A stretch of DNA of 64,000 bases from Granulosicoccus sp965214025 (GCA_965214025.1 CBDCAW010000004.1:206062-270061), one strand, 5' to 3'; counted from the stretch's first letter, positions 41,976 through 51,693 are shown. Notes: generated by a model not told the origin, from the letters alone. A program made the numbers and translations.

Positions 41976-44090
41976 ATGACTCGCCGAATACTGGTCACCA
42001 GCGCCCTGCCCTACGCCAACGGCGCGCTGCACATAGGCCACCTGCTCGAATACATACAGACAGACATCTGGGCGCGCTACCAGCGCATGGCCGGCAATCA
42101 CTGCCAGTGGATCTGGGCGGACGACGGGCACGGCACGCCGATCATGCTGAAGGCCGAGCAGGAAGGCGTCACCCCCGAGGCGCTGATCACCCGCTTCAAG
42201 GCCGAGCACGAACGGGATATCGAACGCTTCCTGCTCTCACCGGACAATTTCCACACCACGCATTCGCCGGAAAATCGCGAGCTGGCCGAGATGATCTACA
42301 CCCGGCTGCGCGATGCCGGGCACATCGAGAGGCGCACGATCAAGCAGCTCTACGATCCCACGCGCGAGATGTTCCTGCCCGACCGTTATGTGAAAGGCGA
42401 ATGCCCCAGTTGCGGCAGCCCCGACCAGTATGGCGACAACTGCGAGATCTGCAGCGCCACCTACGATGCGACGGAACTGGGCAATCCCGTATCGCAGGTA
42501 TCCGGAGCGGTGCCTGAGCTACGGGATTCCGAACAATACTTCTTCGCGCTCTCGCATTTCAGCGACATGCTCAAGGCATGGACCACCAGCGGCACGCTGC
42601 AACCGGAAATCGCCAACAAGTTGCGCGAATGGCTCGACAGCGGCCTGCAGAACTGGGACATCTCCCGCAACGCACCCTATTTCGGGTTCGAGATTCCTGA
42701 TGCGCCGGGCAAGTACTTCTACGTCTGGCTGGATGCGCCGATCGGCTACATGGCCAGCCATCGGAACCTTGCCGAACGCACCGGCGAGAACTGGCAAGCC
42801 AGCTGGGAACCGGACACCGACGTGGAGCTCTACCATTTCATCGGCAAGGACATCGCCAACTTCCATTGCCTGTTCTGGCCGGCCATGCTTGAAGGTGCAG
42901 GCTTTCGCAAGCCCACCGGGGTGTTCGTGCACGGATTTCTCACTGTAGATGGCGCCAAGATGTCGAAATCCCGCGGCACCTCGATCACGGTGAACACCTG
43001 GCTGGAACATTTCGGGCCGGAGAGCCTGCGCTACTACTTCGCCGCCAAGCTCGGCGCCAGCGTGGTCGACCTGAACCTGAACCTCGAGGACTTCGTTACC
43101 CGTGTGAACGCCGATCTGGTGGGCAAGGTCGTGAACATCGCCAGCCGCTGCGCAGGCTTCATCACCAAGCGTTTCGATGGCCAGCTCTCGGCACGATACC
43201 CGGAAGCTCTCGACAGCGACTATCGGGAATTCGTCAGTGCGCAGAGCATCATCTGCGAGCACTACGAGCAACGTGAATACGGCAAGGCGATGCGCGAGAT
43301 CATGCTGCTGGCCGAACACGCCAACACCTGGATCAACGATGCCGAGCCGTGGGTCAAGATCAAGCAGGAAGGTCATGAGGCGGAGGTGCAGGACATATGC
43401 ACCGTCGGCCTGAACTACTTCCGCGTGATCGTCACCTATCTCTCACCGGTGCTGCCGGAACTGAAAGCCAAGAGCGAGGCCTTTCTGCGCACCGAACTGA
43501 CGCTCGAGTCGCTGACCACCCCACTGGTAGGCCAGGGTATCGAGCCGTACAAGGCCATGATGACGCGTATCGAGGTTGCGCAGGTGAAGCGCGTACTGGA
43601 AACGACCCTGGAGGAGAGCAAGGGGTCAGGCTTGGCTTACGCTTCAGAGCAGCCCGCTTCGAGCCAGCCGGCGAAGACGGGTGCCACACGTATCGGCGAC
43701 GAAGGTGTTGTCGCATCGACCACGATTCCCGCTCAGGCCACCGCTGAACTGGAACCATTGAAGCCCGAGATAACCATCGACGATTTCGACAAGGTCGACT
43801 TGCGTGTCGCGACCATCGTCGATGCCAGAGCGGTGGATGGCGCCGACAGGCTGATCGAGCTCACGCTCGATATCGGCATCGGCACCCGCACCGTGTTCGC
43901 CGGCCTGAAGGCGGCCTACGAGCCGCAGGACATGATCGGCCGCACCACCGTCATGGTCGCGAACCTGAAGCCACGCAAGATGCGCTTCGGAGAATCTCAA
44001 GGCATGGTGCTGGCGGCCGGGCCCGGCGGCTCCGACCTGTTCATCCTGACCCCGGACAACGGTGCGAGTGCCGGCATGCGGGTGAAATGA
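41976..44090 (+). CDS. metG: Methionyl-tRNA synthetase
   Basis: A 704-residue class I synthetase. The HIGH-type motif is in ALPYANGALHIGHLLEYIQ and KMSKS in DGAKMSKSRGTSI. The zinc knuckle CPSCGSPDQYGDNCEIC has four cysteines. An EMAP-like tRNA-binding domain ends the protein (VDLRVATIVDARAVDGADRLIEL...). A ~45-residue Ala/Ser/Thr-rich linker precedes it. The ATG at 41976 is the normal N-terminus (MTRRILVTSALPY). It is followed after 56 bases by the Rnf operon. Confidence 0.97.
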   Translation: MTRRILVTSALPYANGALHIGHLLEYIQTDIWARYQRMAGNHCQWIWADDGHGTPIMLKAEQEGVTPEALITRFKAEHERDIERFLLSPDNFHTTHSPENRELAEMIYTRLRDAGHIERRTIKQLYDPTREMFLPDRYVKGECPSCGSPDQYGDNCEICSATYDATELGNPVSQVSGAVPELRDSEQYFFALSHFSDMLKAWTTSGTLQPEIANKLREWLDSGLQNWDISRNAPYFGFEIPDAPGKYFYVWLDAPIGYMASHRNLAERTGENWQASWEPDTDVELYHFIGKDIANFHCLFWPAMLEGAGFRKPTGVFVHGFLTVDGAKMSKSRGTSITVNTWLEHFGPESLRYYFAAKLGASVVDLNLNLEDFVTRVNADLVGKVVNIASRCAGFITKRFDGQLSARYPEALDSDYREFVSAQSIICEHYEQREYGKAMREIMLLAEHANTWINDAEPWVKIKQEGHEAEVQDICTVGLNYFRVIVTYLSPVLPELKAKSEAFLRTELTLESLTTPLVGQGIEPYKAMMTRIEVAQVKRVLETTLEESKGSGLAYASEQPASSQPAKTGATRIGDEGVVASTTIPAQATAELEPLKPEITIDDFDKVDLRVATIVDARAVDGADRLIELTLDIGIGTRTVFAGLKAAYEPQDMIGRTTVMVANLKPRKMRFGESQGMVLAAGPGGSDLFILTPDNGASAGMRVK

Positions 44091-44146
44091 TGCTCCTCAT
44101 GAGGCGCACAGATCACCGGCTACGGAACCACTGACGACGACAGCCC

Positions 44147-44725
44147 ATGCATGAGGTTGCCCTCATCCTGATCGGCACGGTGCTGGTCAACAATTTCGTG
44201 CTGGTGCAGTTCCTCGGCCTGTGCCCCTTGATGGGCGTCTCGCGCAAGCTCGACAGCGCACTGGGGATGGGTATCGCCACCACCTTCGTGCTGACCCTGG
44301 CTGCCGGGCTGAGCTATCTGGTGAACCGCTGGCTGCTCATGCCGTTCGATGTGGAGTACCTGCGCACCCTGACCTTCATCGTGATCATCGCAGGCGTGGT
44401 GCAATTCACCGAAATCACCATCCGCCGACATAGCCCGTTGCTGCATCGAGTGCTCGGCTTGTACTTGCCGCTGATCACTACCAACTGTGCGGTGCTCGGA
44501 GTTGCCTTGTTGAGCACTCGACAGCAACACAGCTTCCTGCACGCGGTACTGTTCGGATTCGGTGCCGCGCTCGGCTTCACGCTCGTGCTCCTGCTGTTCA
44601 GCGTGCTGCGTGAGCGTATCGAGGAGACAGCGGATGTGCCCGCACCGTTTCGCGGCGACAGTGTGGCGCTGATCACCGCGGGCATCATGTCGCTGGCCTT
44701 CATGGGCTTTCGGGGTCTCGATTGA
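44147..44725 (+). CDS. rnfA: Rnf electron transport complex subunit A
   Basis: A 192-residue six-helix inner-membrane subunit of the Rnf/Rsx complex, which couples ferredoxin-NAD redox chemistry to ion transport or, in enterobacteria, to SoxR reduction. VNNFVLVQFLGLCPLMGVSRKLDSALGMG is characteristic, with a conserved cysteine that in the family helps bind an intramembrane iron-sulfur cluster with RnfE. LYLPLITTNCAVLGVALL supplies the second. The stop overlaps the rnfB region. Confidence 0.96.
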   Translation: MHEVALILIGTVLVNNFVLVQFLGLCPLMGVSRKLDSALGMGIATTFVLTLAAGLSYLVNRWLLMPFDVEYLRTLTFIVIIAGVVQFTEITIRRHSPLLHRVLGLYLPLITTNCAVLGVALLSTRQQHSFLHAVLFGFGAALGFTLVLLLFSVLRERIEETADVPAPFRGDSVALITAGIMSLAFMGFRGLD

Positions 44726-44727
44726 GC

Positions 44728-45276
44728 ATGCAGGCCTTGCTCACGCTGATGGCACTGTTCATCACACTGATGGCCATCGGTGCGTTGCTGGCCTGGCTGG
44801 CCCGTGCCGACCACGATGATGCAGAAGGTGCCTTGGTCGAGCGCGTCAACGCGTTACTGCCGCAGACGCAATGCGCGCAATGCGGCTACCCGGGCTGCCG
44901 CCCCTACGCCGACGCCATCATTCGTGACGATGCGCCGATCAACCGGTGCCCGCCGGGCGGCGATGCCACGATCGCTGAACTGGCGGGCCTGCTGGGCAGG
45001 GAACCCGAGCCGTTGGATGAAGACTTCGGCGAACACAAGCCGCCGCAGGTCGCTCTGATCGATGAAGCCACGTGCATAGGCTGCACACTGTGCATCAAGG
45101 CCTGCCCGGTCGATGCCATCGTCGGCGCCTCGCGATACATGCATACCGTGATCAGTGAGGACTGCACCGGCTGCGAGCTGTGCCTGCCACCCTGCCCGGT
45201 CGACTGTATCGAATTGCTGCCACGAGCGCTTCCACTGACCCGCTGGCAATGGCCGTCACCGGCCCTGAAACCTTGA
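44728..45276 (+). CDS. rnfB: Rnf electron transport complex subunit B
   Basis: A 182-residue iron-sulfur subunit. One N-terminal transmembrane helix is followed by the 4Fe-4S cluster motif in LLPQTQCAQCGYPGCRPYADAI with CPPGG. Two ferredoxin-type clusters follow (CIGCTLCIKACPVDAI and CTGCELCLPPCPVDCIEL). The ATG at 44728 is taken; a TTG at 44722 overlapping the rnfA stop is the alternative. The protein is short, without the long C-terminal tail some homologues have. Confidence 0.95.
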   Translation: MQALLTLMALFITLMAIGALLAWLARADHDDAEGALVERVNALLPQTQCAQCGYPGCRPYADAIIRDDAPINRCPPGGDATIAELAGLLGREPEPLDEDFGEHKPPQVALIDEATCIGCTLCIKACPVDAIVGASRYMHTVISEDCTGCELCLPPCPVDCIELLPRALPLTRWQWPSPALKP

Positions 45277-47030
45277 AGGAGCCTCGCCGTGCCAGTGCCG
45301 TGGCTGCTCGATTGCTTGCATCTTGGGGCACGCGACGTGACGTGAAGCTGCACGACTTCAACGGCGGGCTGATGCTGGCCGGCGACAAGCAGGCGGCCGA
45401 ACAAGCGATCGTCGACATTCCCCTGCCAGCCACACTGGTACTGCCGCTGGTGAACTACCGACGCGAGCTTCTGACATCATGGGTTCGACCGGGCGATCAG
45501 GTGGCAGGCGGCACCGCCGTGGCAGCCGGTGTTCTGGCAGGCACGTCCGGCACCGTCGTCAGCATCGAGGAGAGGCCATTCATTCACCCATCAGGCCTCT
45601 CGGCGCCCTGCGTGGTCATCGAAACCGATCAGCGCGATGATCTTGCAAGTCTGCCACCGTTGACCTCACTCACACTGGAGCGCCTGCTGGAGGCCGGCAT
45701 TCAGGGCATGGGCGGTGCCGGCTTCGCGGCCGCCGACAAGCTCCGGGCGATCGCCGCAGGCCGCATCTCTCTGCTGATCATCAACGCGGCGGAATGCGAG
45801 CCCGGCATCGCCTGTGATGCCGGGCTCATGCAGGCCGAAGCGGAGTCGGTGATACGGGGCGTGCATCAGCTCGTGCAACTCACACAGTGCCATAGCTGCA
45901 TAATAGCGATCGAGAGGACCAGCGTGACGGCCCATTCTCGACTGCAGGCCGCCCTGCTCGAAAACCCCTTGCACGACGTGACCCTCGTCTCGATACCGCC
46001 ACGCTATCCTTCGGGAGCGGAAACTACCCTGGTGCACCTGCTCAGTGGCGTGCGCTTGCGAGCCGGCGAACGCCCGACAGACCACGGCATGCTCTGTCTC
46101 AACGTCGCTACCGCAGCTGCCTGCGGGGAAGCGGTGCGCGGTACGCCACTGCATTCGAGGCTCATGACGGTCGGTGGCGATAGGGTGGCGGAACCGCGCA
46201 ACGTACGCGTGCGATTCGGTACGCCCCTGTCTCATGTGCTGCGCTGTCTTGGTTTGGAACATGAACTCGAAAACCTGTCTCATGTGCTGCGCTGTCTTGG
46301 TTTGGAAGATGAGCTCGAAAACCTGTCTCATGTGCTGCGCTGTCAAGGCTTGGAAGATGAGCTCACGAACGACAAAGCCTTTACAGAGCTCCGAGCCGGT
46401 GGCCCGCTCAGCGGGTTCAGGCTGACCTCCGCCGAAGCGCCGGTAGTTGCCACGACGAATTGCGTGATGCTCAATCGCCTGGCGAACACGGTCGAGGCGC
46501 ATGAATGCATTCGCTGCGGGCATTGCGCCGATGTCTGCCCGGCAGATTTACTACCGCAACAATTGTATCGATACGCACGCAGCGGCAATGCCGTACAGCT
46601 GAAGCGATTTTCGCTGTCTGCCTGCATCACCTGCGGTTGCTGCGATCTGGTGTGCCCCTCCGGCATCCCGTTGACGGGCACGTTCCGTCACGCCCAATCC
46701 CGTCTGCGCGAGCAAGACCACCAGGAACGCGAGGCCGTCCGGCTTGCCGGCTTGCACGCAGGGCGTGAACAACGTCTGCAGCGCAAGGCCGCCGAACAGG
46801 AGGCCGAAAAGGCAAGACGGCGTCTGCAGCTTGAAACTCGTGAAGATCCGGTCGCCGCCGCACTGGCGCGGGCAAAGGCGCGACGGCGAGGCCCTGCGGC
46901 CCCGGTACCGATATCGACGCCCGTTCCGCAGCCTGGTTCAGATGGACAGACCTGCGCGGGTGCCGATGCAGGGGCAGAAGATGCAGGTGCTGAAGCAGGG
47001 GCAGGCAGCGCGAACGAGCCGGACCGCTGA
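45273..47030 (+). CDS. rnfC: Rnf electron transport complex subunit C, with tandem insertion
   Basis: The NADH-dehydrogenase-like membrane-associated subunit, about 585 residues. The N-terminal biotinyl/barrel region (VKLHDFNGGLML, PATLVLPL, VRPGDQVAGGTAVAAG) is followed by the flavin/NADH-site loop GIQGMGGAGFAAADKL and NAAECEPGIACDA. Two 4Fe-4S motifs are intact (CIRCGHCADVCPADLL and CITCGCCDLVCPSGIP). Before AGGPLSGFRL lies a 16-residue unit, LSHVLRCLGLEDELEN, present three times in tandem. The C-terminus is an Ala/Arg/Glu-rich tail. The start is unclear: TTG at 45273 overlaps rnfB, and GTG at 45300 or 45342 are alternatives. Confidence 0.9.
   Translation: MKEPRRASAVAARLLASWGTRRDVKLHDFNGGLMLAGDKQAAEQAIVDIPLPATLVLPLVNYRRELLTSWVRPGDQVAGGTAVAAGVLAGTSGTVVSIEERPFIHPSGLSAPCVVIETDQRDDLASLPPLTSLTLERLLEAGIQGMGGAGFAAADKLRAIAAGRISLLIINAAECEPGIACDAGLMQAEAESVIRGVHQLVQLTQCHSCIIAIERTSVTAHSRLQAALLENPLHDVTLVSIPPRYPSGAETTLVHLLSGVRLRAGERPTDHGMLCLNVATAAACGEAVRGTPLHSRLMTVGGDRVAEPRNVRVRFGTPLSHVLRCLGLEHELENLSHVLRCLGLEDELENLSHVLRCQGLEDELTNDKAFTELRAGGPLSGFRLTSAEAPVVATTNCVMLNRLANTVEAHECIRCGHCADVCPADLLPQQLYRYARSGNAVQLKRFSLSACITCGCCDLVCPSGIPLTGTFRHAQSRLREQDHQEREAVRLAGLHAGREQRLQRKAAEQEAEKARRRLQLETREDPVAAALARAKARRRGPAAPVPISTPVPQPGSDGQTCAGADAGAEDAGAEAGAGSANEPDR
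46227..46370 (+). repeat. 48-bp in-frame tandem triplication in rnfC
   Basis: Three consecutive 48-bp units at 46227-46274, 46275-46322 and 46323-46370, each beginning CTGTCTCATGTGCTGCGCTG. Units 1 and 2 differ by about two bases, and unit 3 by a few more near its middle and end. Each adds 16 residues (LSHVLRCLGLEHELEN, LSHVLRCLGLEDELEN, LSHVLRCQGLEDELTN). The ancestral single copy is the family segment after FGTP in RnfC. Confidence 0.95.
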
Positions 47031-47031
47031 C

Positions 47032-48069
47032 ATGCCAGTCACGATATTCGCAAGTCCGGCACCAACGGCCAGACGCTCGGTACAGCAGATCATGCTGCAG
47101 GTCATGCTTGCATTGGTACCGGGCACGGCATTGCTCGCCTGGGCGCTCGGTGCGGGTGTGGTCATCAACGTCATCGCCGCCATCGTCCTGGCCTGCGGCC
47201 TCGAAGCTCTCACGGTTCGCCTGCGCGGTCGCTCGGTGACACATGCGCTGGGTGATGGCAGCATCACTCTGGCCGCCTGGCTACTTGCCCTGGCCGTGCC
47301 GCCGTGGTTGCCACTGTGGCAACTGGCCGTGGGCGTGGCCGGCATGGTGTGGCTGGGCAAGCATCTGTACGGCGGGCTTGGGCACAACCCGTTCAACCCG
47401 GCCATGACAGGCTATGCCGTGCTGATGGTGTCGTTCCCGGTGACCATGACCACATGGCCGGCTATCGACGCGATGCCAGCCTTCGACCTGTCGACGACAT
47501 TGCAGGTGAAGCTGTTCCCCGACTGGCCGCTGCCGCGTGATGCGACTGTAACGTGGGATGCCATCACCGGCGCGACACCGCTTGATGCGATCCGCACGCT
47601 GGAACGCAGCATGGCTGACATCGGACCCGGCAGTGCGCCATCGTTTCCCGGCACCGACCTGAACACGCTGGTGATGACCGGCGGTTTCGTGCCCGCCAAC
47701 ACGGCATTTCTGGTCGGCGGGCTTTACCTTCTCTGGAGACGCGTGATCCGTTGGCACATCCCGGTTGCCGTGCTGGGCACCCTTGCGCTGTGCTATCTGC
47801 TGCAGTGGCCCCTCAGCACTACGCCACAACCCGGGTTACCGTTGTCTCTGCTGTCGGGTGCCGCCATCCTGGGGGCTTTCTTCATCGCCACCGACCCGGT
47901 CAGCGCAGCGACGGGCAACATCGGCAGACTGATCTACGGTGGCGGTATCGGCGTGCTGACCTTCGTGATCCGGGAATACGGTGGCTACCCGGAGGGCCTC
48001 GCGTTCGCCGTGCTGATCATGAACTGCACGGTGCCCGCCATCGACTACTGGTCGACAGGTCGACGATGA
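47032..48069 (+). CDS. rnfD: Rnf electron transport complex subunit D
   Basis: A 345-residue polytopic subunit related to NqrB. The covalent FMN site is the threonine in TGATPLDAIR. GGLGHNPFNPAMTGYAVLMVSFP and FIATDPVSAATGNIGRLIYGGGIGVLTFVIREYGGYPEG are diagnostic. The ATG lies one base after the rnfC stop and the gene overlaps rnfG by four bases. Confidence 0.95.
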   Translation: MPVTIFASPAPTARRSVQQIMLQVMLALVPGTALLAWALGAGVVINVIAAIVLACGLEALTVRLRGRSVTHALGDGSITLAAWLLALAVPPWLPLWQLAVGVAGMVWLGKHLYGGLGHNPFNPAMTGYAVLMVSFPVTMTTWPAIDAMPAFDLSTTLQVKLFPDWPLPRDATVTWDAITGATPLDAIRTLERSMADIGPGSAPSFPGTDLNTLVMTGGFVPANTAFLVGGLYLLWRRVIRWHIPVAVLGTLALCYLLQWPLSTTPQPGLPLSLLSGAAILGAFFIATDPVSAATGNIGRLIYGGGIGVLTFVIREYGGYPEGLAFAVLIMNCTVPAIDYWSTGRR

Positions 48070-48740
48070 TTCCGCTGCATTCACTGACTGAGCGAGTCGA
48101 ATTCAGAAGTGGCCTGGTGCTCGGCGGCTTCGTCTGCCTGGCGATCGTGTTGCTCGGTGCCACCTGGAACGTGACGCGCCCTGCCATCGAAGCTGCACGC
48201 CATCAGCTCCTACTCGACGGGCTCGAGGAATTGCTGGCAGCCGGCAGCTACGACAACGACCCGGCCGACGACCGCATTTCGGTAAGCGCGGCGGCGTTGG
48301 GCAATGCGCAGGCGCACAGTCTGTATCGAGCACGTAACGACCAGCGCGACACTGCGATGGTCATCGAATCCACGGCACCCCATGGCTACAGCGGCAGCAT
48401 CCGGCTACTGGTCGCCTGCACACGTGCCGGAAAGATACTCGGCGTGCGTGTGACTGAACATCGGGAAACGCCGGGACTGGGCGATGCCATCGAGGCCTCC
48501 CGCAGCGACTGGATTCTGCAATTCGATCAGCTGTCGATCGATCGGCTACCGCTGTCCGCCTGGCGACTGCAGGACAACGATGGTGAATTCGATCAGATCA
48601 GCGGAGCGACCATCACCTCGCAGGCAGTGGTGTCGGCGCTCTACCGGACCGTGGCGTGGTACAAGGACAACGCAGAGCTCTTGTTCGCCGCCGATCGAGG
48701 CGAGAAGTTGCACTTTTCACACGCAGAAAAGCGCCATTGA
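48066..48740 (+). CDS. rnfG: Rnf electron transport complex subunit G
   Basis: A 224-residue subunit with one N-terminal membrane anchor and a periplasmic FMN-binding domain. The flavinylation threonine is in ISGATITSQAV. GKILGVRVTEHRETPGLGDAIE is typical. Attachment of FMN needs the ApbE transferase, not encoded here. It is coupled to rnfD by ATGA. Confidence 0.94.
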   Translation: MIPLHSLTERVEFRSGLVLGGFVCLAIVLLGATWNVTRPAIEAARHQLLLDGLEELLAAGSYDNDPADDRISVSAAALGNAQAHSLYRARNDQRDTAMVIESTAPHGYSGSIRLLVACTRAGKILGVRVTEHRETPGLGDAIEASRSDWILQFDQLSIDRLPLSAWRLQDNDGEFDQISGATITSQAVVSALYRTVAWYKDNAELLFAADRGEKLHFSHAEKRH

Positions 48741-48784
48741 TCGTACGAACATCGTGTACCCCTGGCAACCCATCGTAACTTTCC

Positions 48785-49441
48785 ATGAAAGCTGCTGACT
48801 CCCTCCTGGATAGTCAAGGCACCCGACGCCTGCTGACCGATGGACTGTGGAGCGAGAATCCCGGACTCGTGAAGCTGCTCGGCCTGTGCCCATTGCTGGC
48901 TGTGAGCAACACGGCCGTCAACGGGCTGGCACTCGGGTTGGCAACGCTCGCCACCATGGTCGTGGCCAGCACCGCAGTGTCGATGCTGCGACCCTTTCTA
49001 TTTTCAGCGGTACGCATTCCTCTGTATGTCGTGATCATCGCGTCGACCGTCACGGTCATCGAATTCATGTTGCAGGCCTGGGCACCGTCGCTACATCGCA
49101 CACTGGGCATCTTCCTGCCGTTGATCGTCACCAATTGCCTGATCATGGGTCGCGCTGAAGCCTTCGCGGCACGCCAGCCCTGGCGGACCGCCTCGCTCGA
49201 CGCGCTGGCCATGGGCACCGGGTTCCTCGGCGTGCTGGTAGTCCTGGGCCTGATGCGTGAGCTGATCGGCCAGGGCACGCTGTTCGCGAACGCAGCGCTG
49301 CTGCTGGGTCAGGCCGGTGATGTATTGTCGGTTCGGGCGTTCAGTGCCGATAACGGCGTCCTGCTCGCCGTGCTGCCACCCGGTGCCTTCATCGGGCTGG
49401 GTTGCCTGCTGGCAGTGAAGAACCTGATCGACAACCCCTAA
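48785..49441 (+). CDS. rnfE: Rnf electron transport complex subunit E
   Basis: A 218-residue six-helix subunit, paralogous to RnfA. LWSENPGLVKLLGLCPLLAVSNTAVNGLALG and IFLPLIVTNCLIMGRAEAFA are diagnostic, with the two cysteines that match those in RnfA. It completes the rnfABCDGE order. The nth gene usually found next is absent; a DUF1841 gene takes its place. Confidence 0.95.
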   Translation: MKAADSLLDSQGTRRLLTDGLWSENPGLVKLLGLCPLLAVSNTAVNGLALGLATLATMVVASTAVSMLRPFLFSAVRIPLYVVIIASTVTVIEFMLQAWAPSLHRTLGIFLPLIVTNCLIMGRAEAFAARQPWRTASLDALAMGTGFLGVLVVLGLMRELIGQGTLFANAALLLGQAGDVLSVRAFSADNGVLLAVLPPGAFIGLGCLLAVKNLIDNP

Positions 49442-49469
49442 TTCAGACAACCTTGGCCATTGTTTTCAC

Positions 49470-49898
49470 ATGCTCTTCTCCCAAGACAGAAAGAAGCTTC
49501 GCGCCACGTTCGTCGACGCCTGGCAGAAGCGCCTGAGCGATACACCGCTCGAGCCGTTGGAAAAGCAGATCGTCAGCCTGCTCGAGGAGCACCCCGAGTA
49601 TCACGTGTTGCTGAAGGACGCCGATGCGGTCGTGGATCGGGATTTCACGAGTGAACACGCCGAAGGCAATCCCTTCCTGCACCTGTCATTGCATCTGGCA
49701 CTGCGCGAGCAGGTGGGCACCGACCGCCCGCCAGGTATAGCACCACTGACACGTTCGTTACTGCTGCAGCACGGCGACGGCCACAAGGTGGAGCACTTGA
49801 TGATGGAGTGCCTGGGAGAATACCTATGGGACGCTCAACGGCAAGGGCGTGCACCGGACGAACAGGCTTATCTGGAGCGCTTGAAACACCTGCTATGA
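49470..49898 (+). CDS. DUF1841 family protein
   Basis: A 142-residue protein matching the DUF1841 family of proteobacteria. MLFSQDRKKLRATFVDAWQKRL at the N-terminus and FLHLSLHLALREQVGTDRP in the middle are typical. The helical C-terminus HKVEHLMMECLGEYLWDAQRQG is also conserved. Function is unknown. It lies 28 bases after rnfE and probably shares its transcript. Confidence 0.88.
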   Translation: MLFSQDRKKLRATFVDAWQKRLSDTPLEPLEKQIVSLLEEHPEYHVLLKDADAVVDRDFTSEHAEGNPFLHLSLHLALREQVGTDRPPGIAPLTRSLLLQHGDGHKVEHLMMECLGEYLWDAQRQGRAPDEQAYLERLKHLL

Positions 49899-49960
49899 TC
49901 GATCTGCCGTCATCGATCAGGAGTGATGGATCTGCTGCGATGGGCCTGCCCTGATCGGCT

Positions 49961-49988
49961 CGATATGCTCGGCGCGATATGCTCGGCG
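49961..49988 (+). repeat. 14-bp direct repeat, two copies
   Basis: GATATGCTCGGCGC occurs twice head to tail (49961-49974 and 49975-49988) in the gap after the DUF1841 gene. It lies in the 135-base convergent interval before the gene ending at 50034. No function is suggested. Confidence 0.85.
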
Positions 49989-50033
49989 CGGTGTGATCGT
50001 CTTGGCTTGACGGCCATGAACGACGATGATCGG

Positions 50034-51479
50034 TCAGTCGCCGCTCGCCATCGAGGCCTTCACACCGAGCCGCTGCAACGTGGGCAGTGCGAACCTGCCG
50101 GTCACCGTCAGGTTCATCGCTACCTCGTACTGTGCCAGTGCATTCAGCGTGGCCGGGCCGCTGAGACCGTCTACCTCACCAGGATCAAATCCGGCCACCT
50201 GCAGCGCTGACTGCACCTGGCGCACCAGGCTGCGGCCGACATCCGTCTTGCAGACCACCGGCAGCGGGCCGGTTGCCGGTTGGGGCAGGTCGACCGTAAC
50301 TCGCCGCGTCTGCGTCTGTGCCGGTATGGTTCGGGGCACGGCTTGCGCTTCGACGGCCGATACCTTGACGTCGAAACTCTTGGAGCTTGCCGGTTCCACA
50401 CGCGAGCGTACTTCGGCCGGGCTGACAAGTTCGGAGAATTCGTAGCGATGGCGCACGGCCGGTATCCGGCGCAGGCAGGCCATTCTCCCGGTGTGTGTGG
50501 CTGTGGACGGCAAGGCCTCTTGCGGAGGATCTTGCGGTAGACCACCGGTGAGCCGCCACACCAGACGCGGTTCGATCTCGACGTGAGTCTCTGTCACCGT
50601 TTCGAATCGCGCCGGTACCTGCACCGGTGTGGCTATGGCAGCTGTCTCTACCCTCCTGATCGGCACCTCGACGGTTCTCGCCGCCTCCGTCACCCATGTG
50701 ATCATGGCCGGTGTCTCTACAGCAGGTTGATCCACCGACTGGTAGGCCACCGGTGAGGATGTGTCGGTAGAGGGCAGCGCTGACGAATCGAAGTTTACCC
50801 GTAGCCGGGATCGCTGCTCGCGAATCACTGGCGGCACCTCGATCAGACGGCGATGTTCCGGCACCAGGGTGACTGTTTGAGTCTCCTTGCGCAGCTTCGC
50901 ATCGGTGACCCGGTAGATTTGGGCAGGCTCCTGCAACAGCACCTGGTGCCGCCGTTCCGCAACGACAGGCGGCACATGGAATTCGCGAACGCATCGACCC
51001 GGTTCGACCTCCTCGAGCGCTATTCCGCTGGCTTCGATGTCCGCACGTTCTCCTGCGCTCAAGGGCAGCTCACCAGTCAATGCATCACGCACCCAGCGGA
51101 CCTGACCAGGGCTTATCTCCACGCTGCGGGAACGTTCGGCCCACGTCGGCTCGATGGCTTCAAGCCGTGTGATCGTTGCACGCGTTGTAACCTCTACCGT
51201 GGCCGGCTCCATCGTTGCCGGACTGATCTCGAACCGCGTCATGGCAGGGCGGGTGACCACCTCGATGCTGCCGTCACGTCGTTGAGCAGATGCCAGCGCC
51301 GGCGCTGTGCAAAGGTTATCTTTTTCCCCGACATCGGCGGGCCCGGGAGGCGCTGACTCGGTTACCGGTGAGGGGGCCGAGACGCGTCTCGGCGCATCAG
51401 CCGTGACAGGCGTGGGGCTGAGCGACTGCAGGCCCAGCAGCACACCTGCCAGGCAGCAGACTTCCGCTGAAGCTCTCAC
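50034..51479 (-). CDS. Secreted peptidoglycan-binding repeat protein
   Basis: A 481-residue exported protein. An N-terminal hydrophobic signal (AEVCCLAGVLLGLQSLSPTPVTA) precedes a long Val/Glu/Thr/Pro-rich region. Degenerate repeats carry a pattern of aromatic-x-x-Val-Thr, then Val-x-Val/Ile-Pro (TRFEISPATMEPATVEVTTR, YRVTDAKLRKETQTVTLVPE, WVTEAARTVEVPIRRVETAA). The C-terminal ~65 residues form a PG_binding_1 domain (LVRQVQSALQVAGFDPGEVDGLSGPATLNALAQYE). Similar repeat-plus-PG-binding proteins exist in marine gammaproteobacteria without a known role. It is divergent from an L,D-transpeptidase, so a shared cell-wall function is likely. Confidence 0.75.
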   Translation of the reverse strand: MRASAEVCCLAGVLLGLQSLSPTPVTADAPRRVSAPSPVTESAPPGPADVGEKDNLCTAPALASAQRRDGSIEVVTRPAMTRFEISPATMEPATVEVTTRATITRLEAIEPTWAERSRSVEISPGQVRWVRDALTGELPLSAGERADIEASGIALEEVEPGRCVREFHVPPVVAERRHQVLLQEPAQIYRVTDAKLRKETQTVTLVPEHRRLIEVPPVIREQRSRLRVNFDSSALPSTDTSSPVAYQSVDQPAVETPAMITWVTEAARTVEVPIRRVETAAIATPVQVPARFETVTETHVEIEPRLVWRLTGGLPQDPPQEALPSTATHTGRMACLRRIPAVRHRYEFSELVSPAEVRSRVEPASSKSFDVKVSAVEAQAVPRTIPAQTQTRRVTVDLPQPATGPLPVVCKTDVGRSLVRQVQSALQVAGFDPGEVDGLSGPATLNALAQYEVAMNLTVTGRFALPTLQRLGVKASMASGD

Positions 51480-51693
51480 CGTTCATTCGCCCGAAGGCTG
51501 GATCGTTCAGCGTTCATGCACACAGACCTGCTTCGACTTTTCAACACCCGATGCCGGCGTAGGAAAAAGCGTGCCAGACGGAAACGCCTCGCTGATCACA
51601 AGTCGACAAGCGACCTGACGAATCGGCCGAGCGGTCGGTCACAGGCCGAGATCAGTTCGGTCAGGCGAGCCGGGCAAGCGCCGCTTACCGCTC

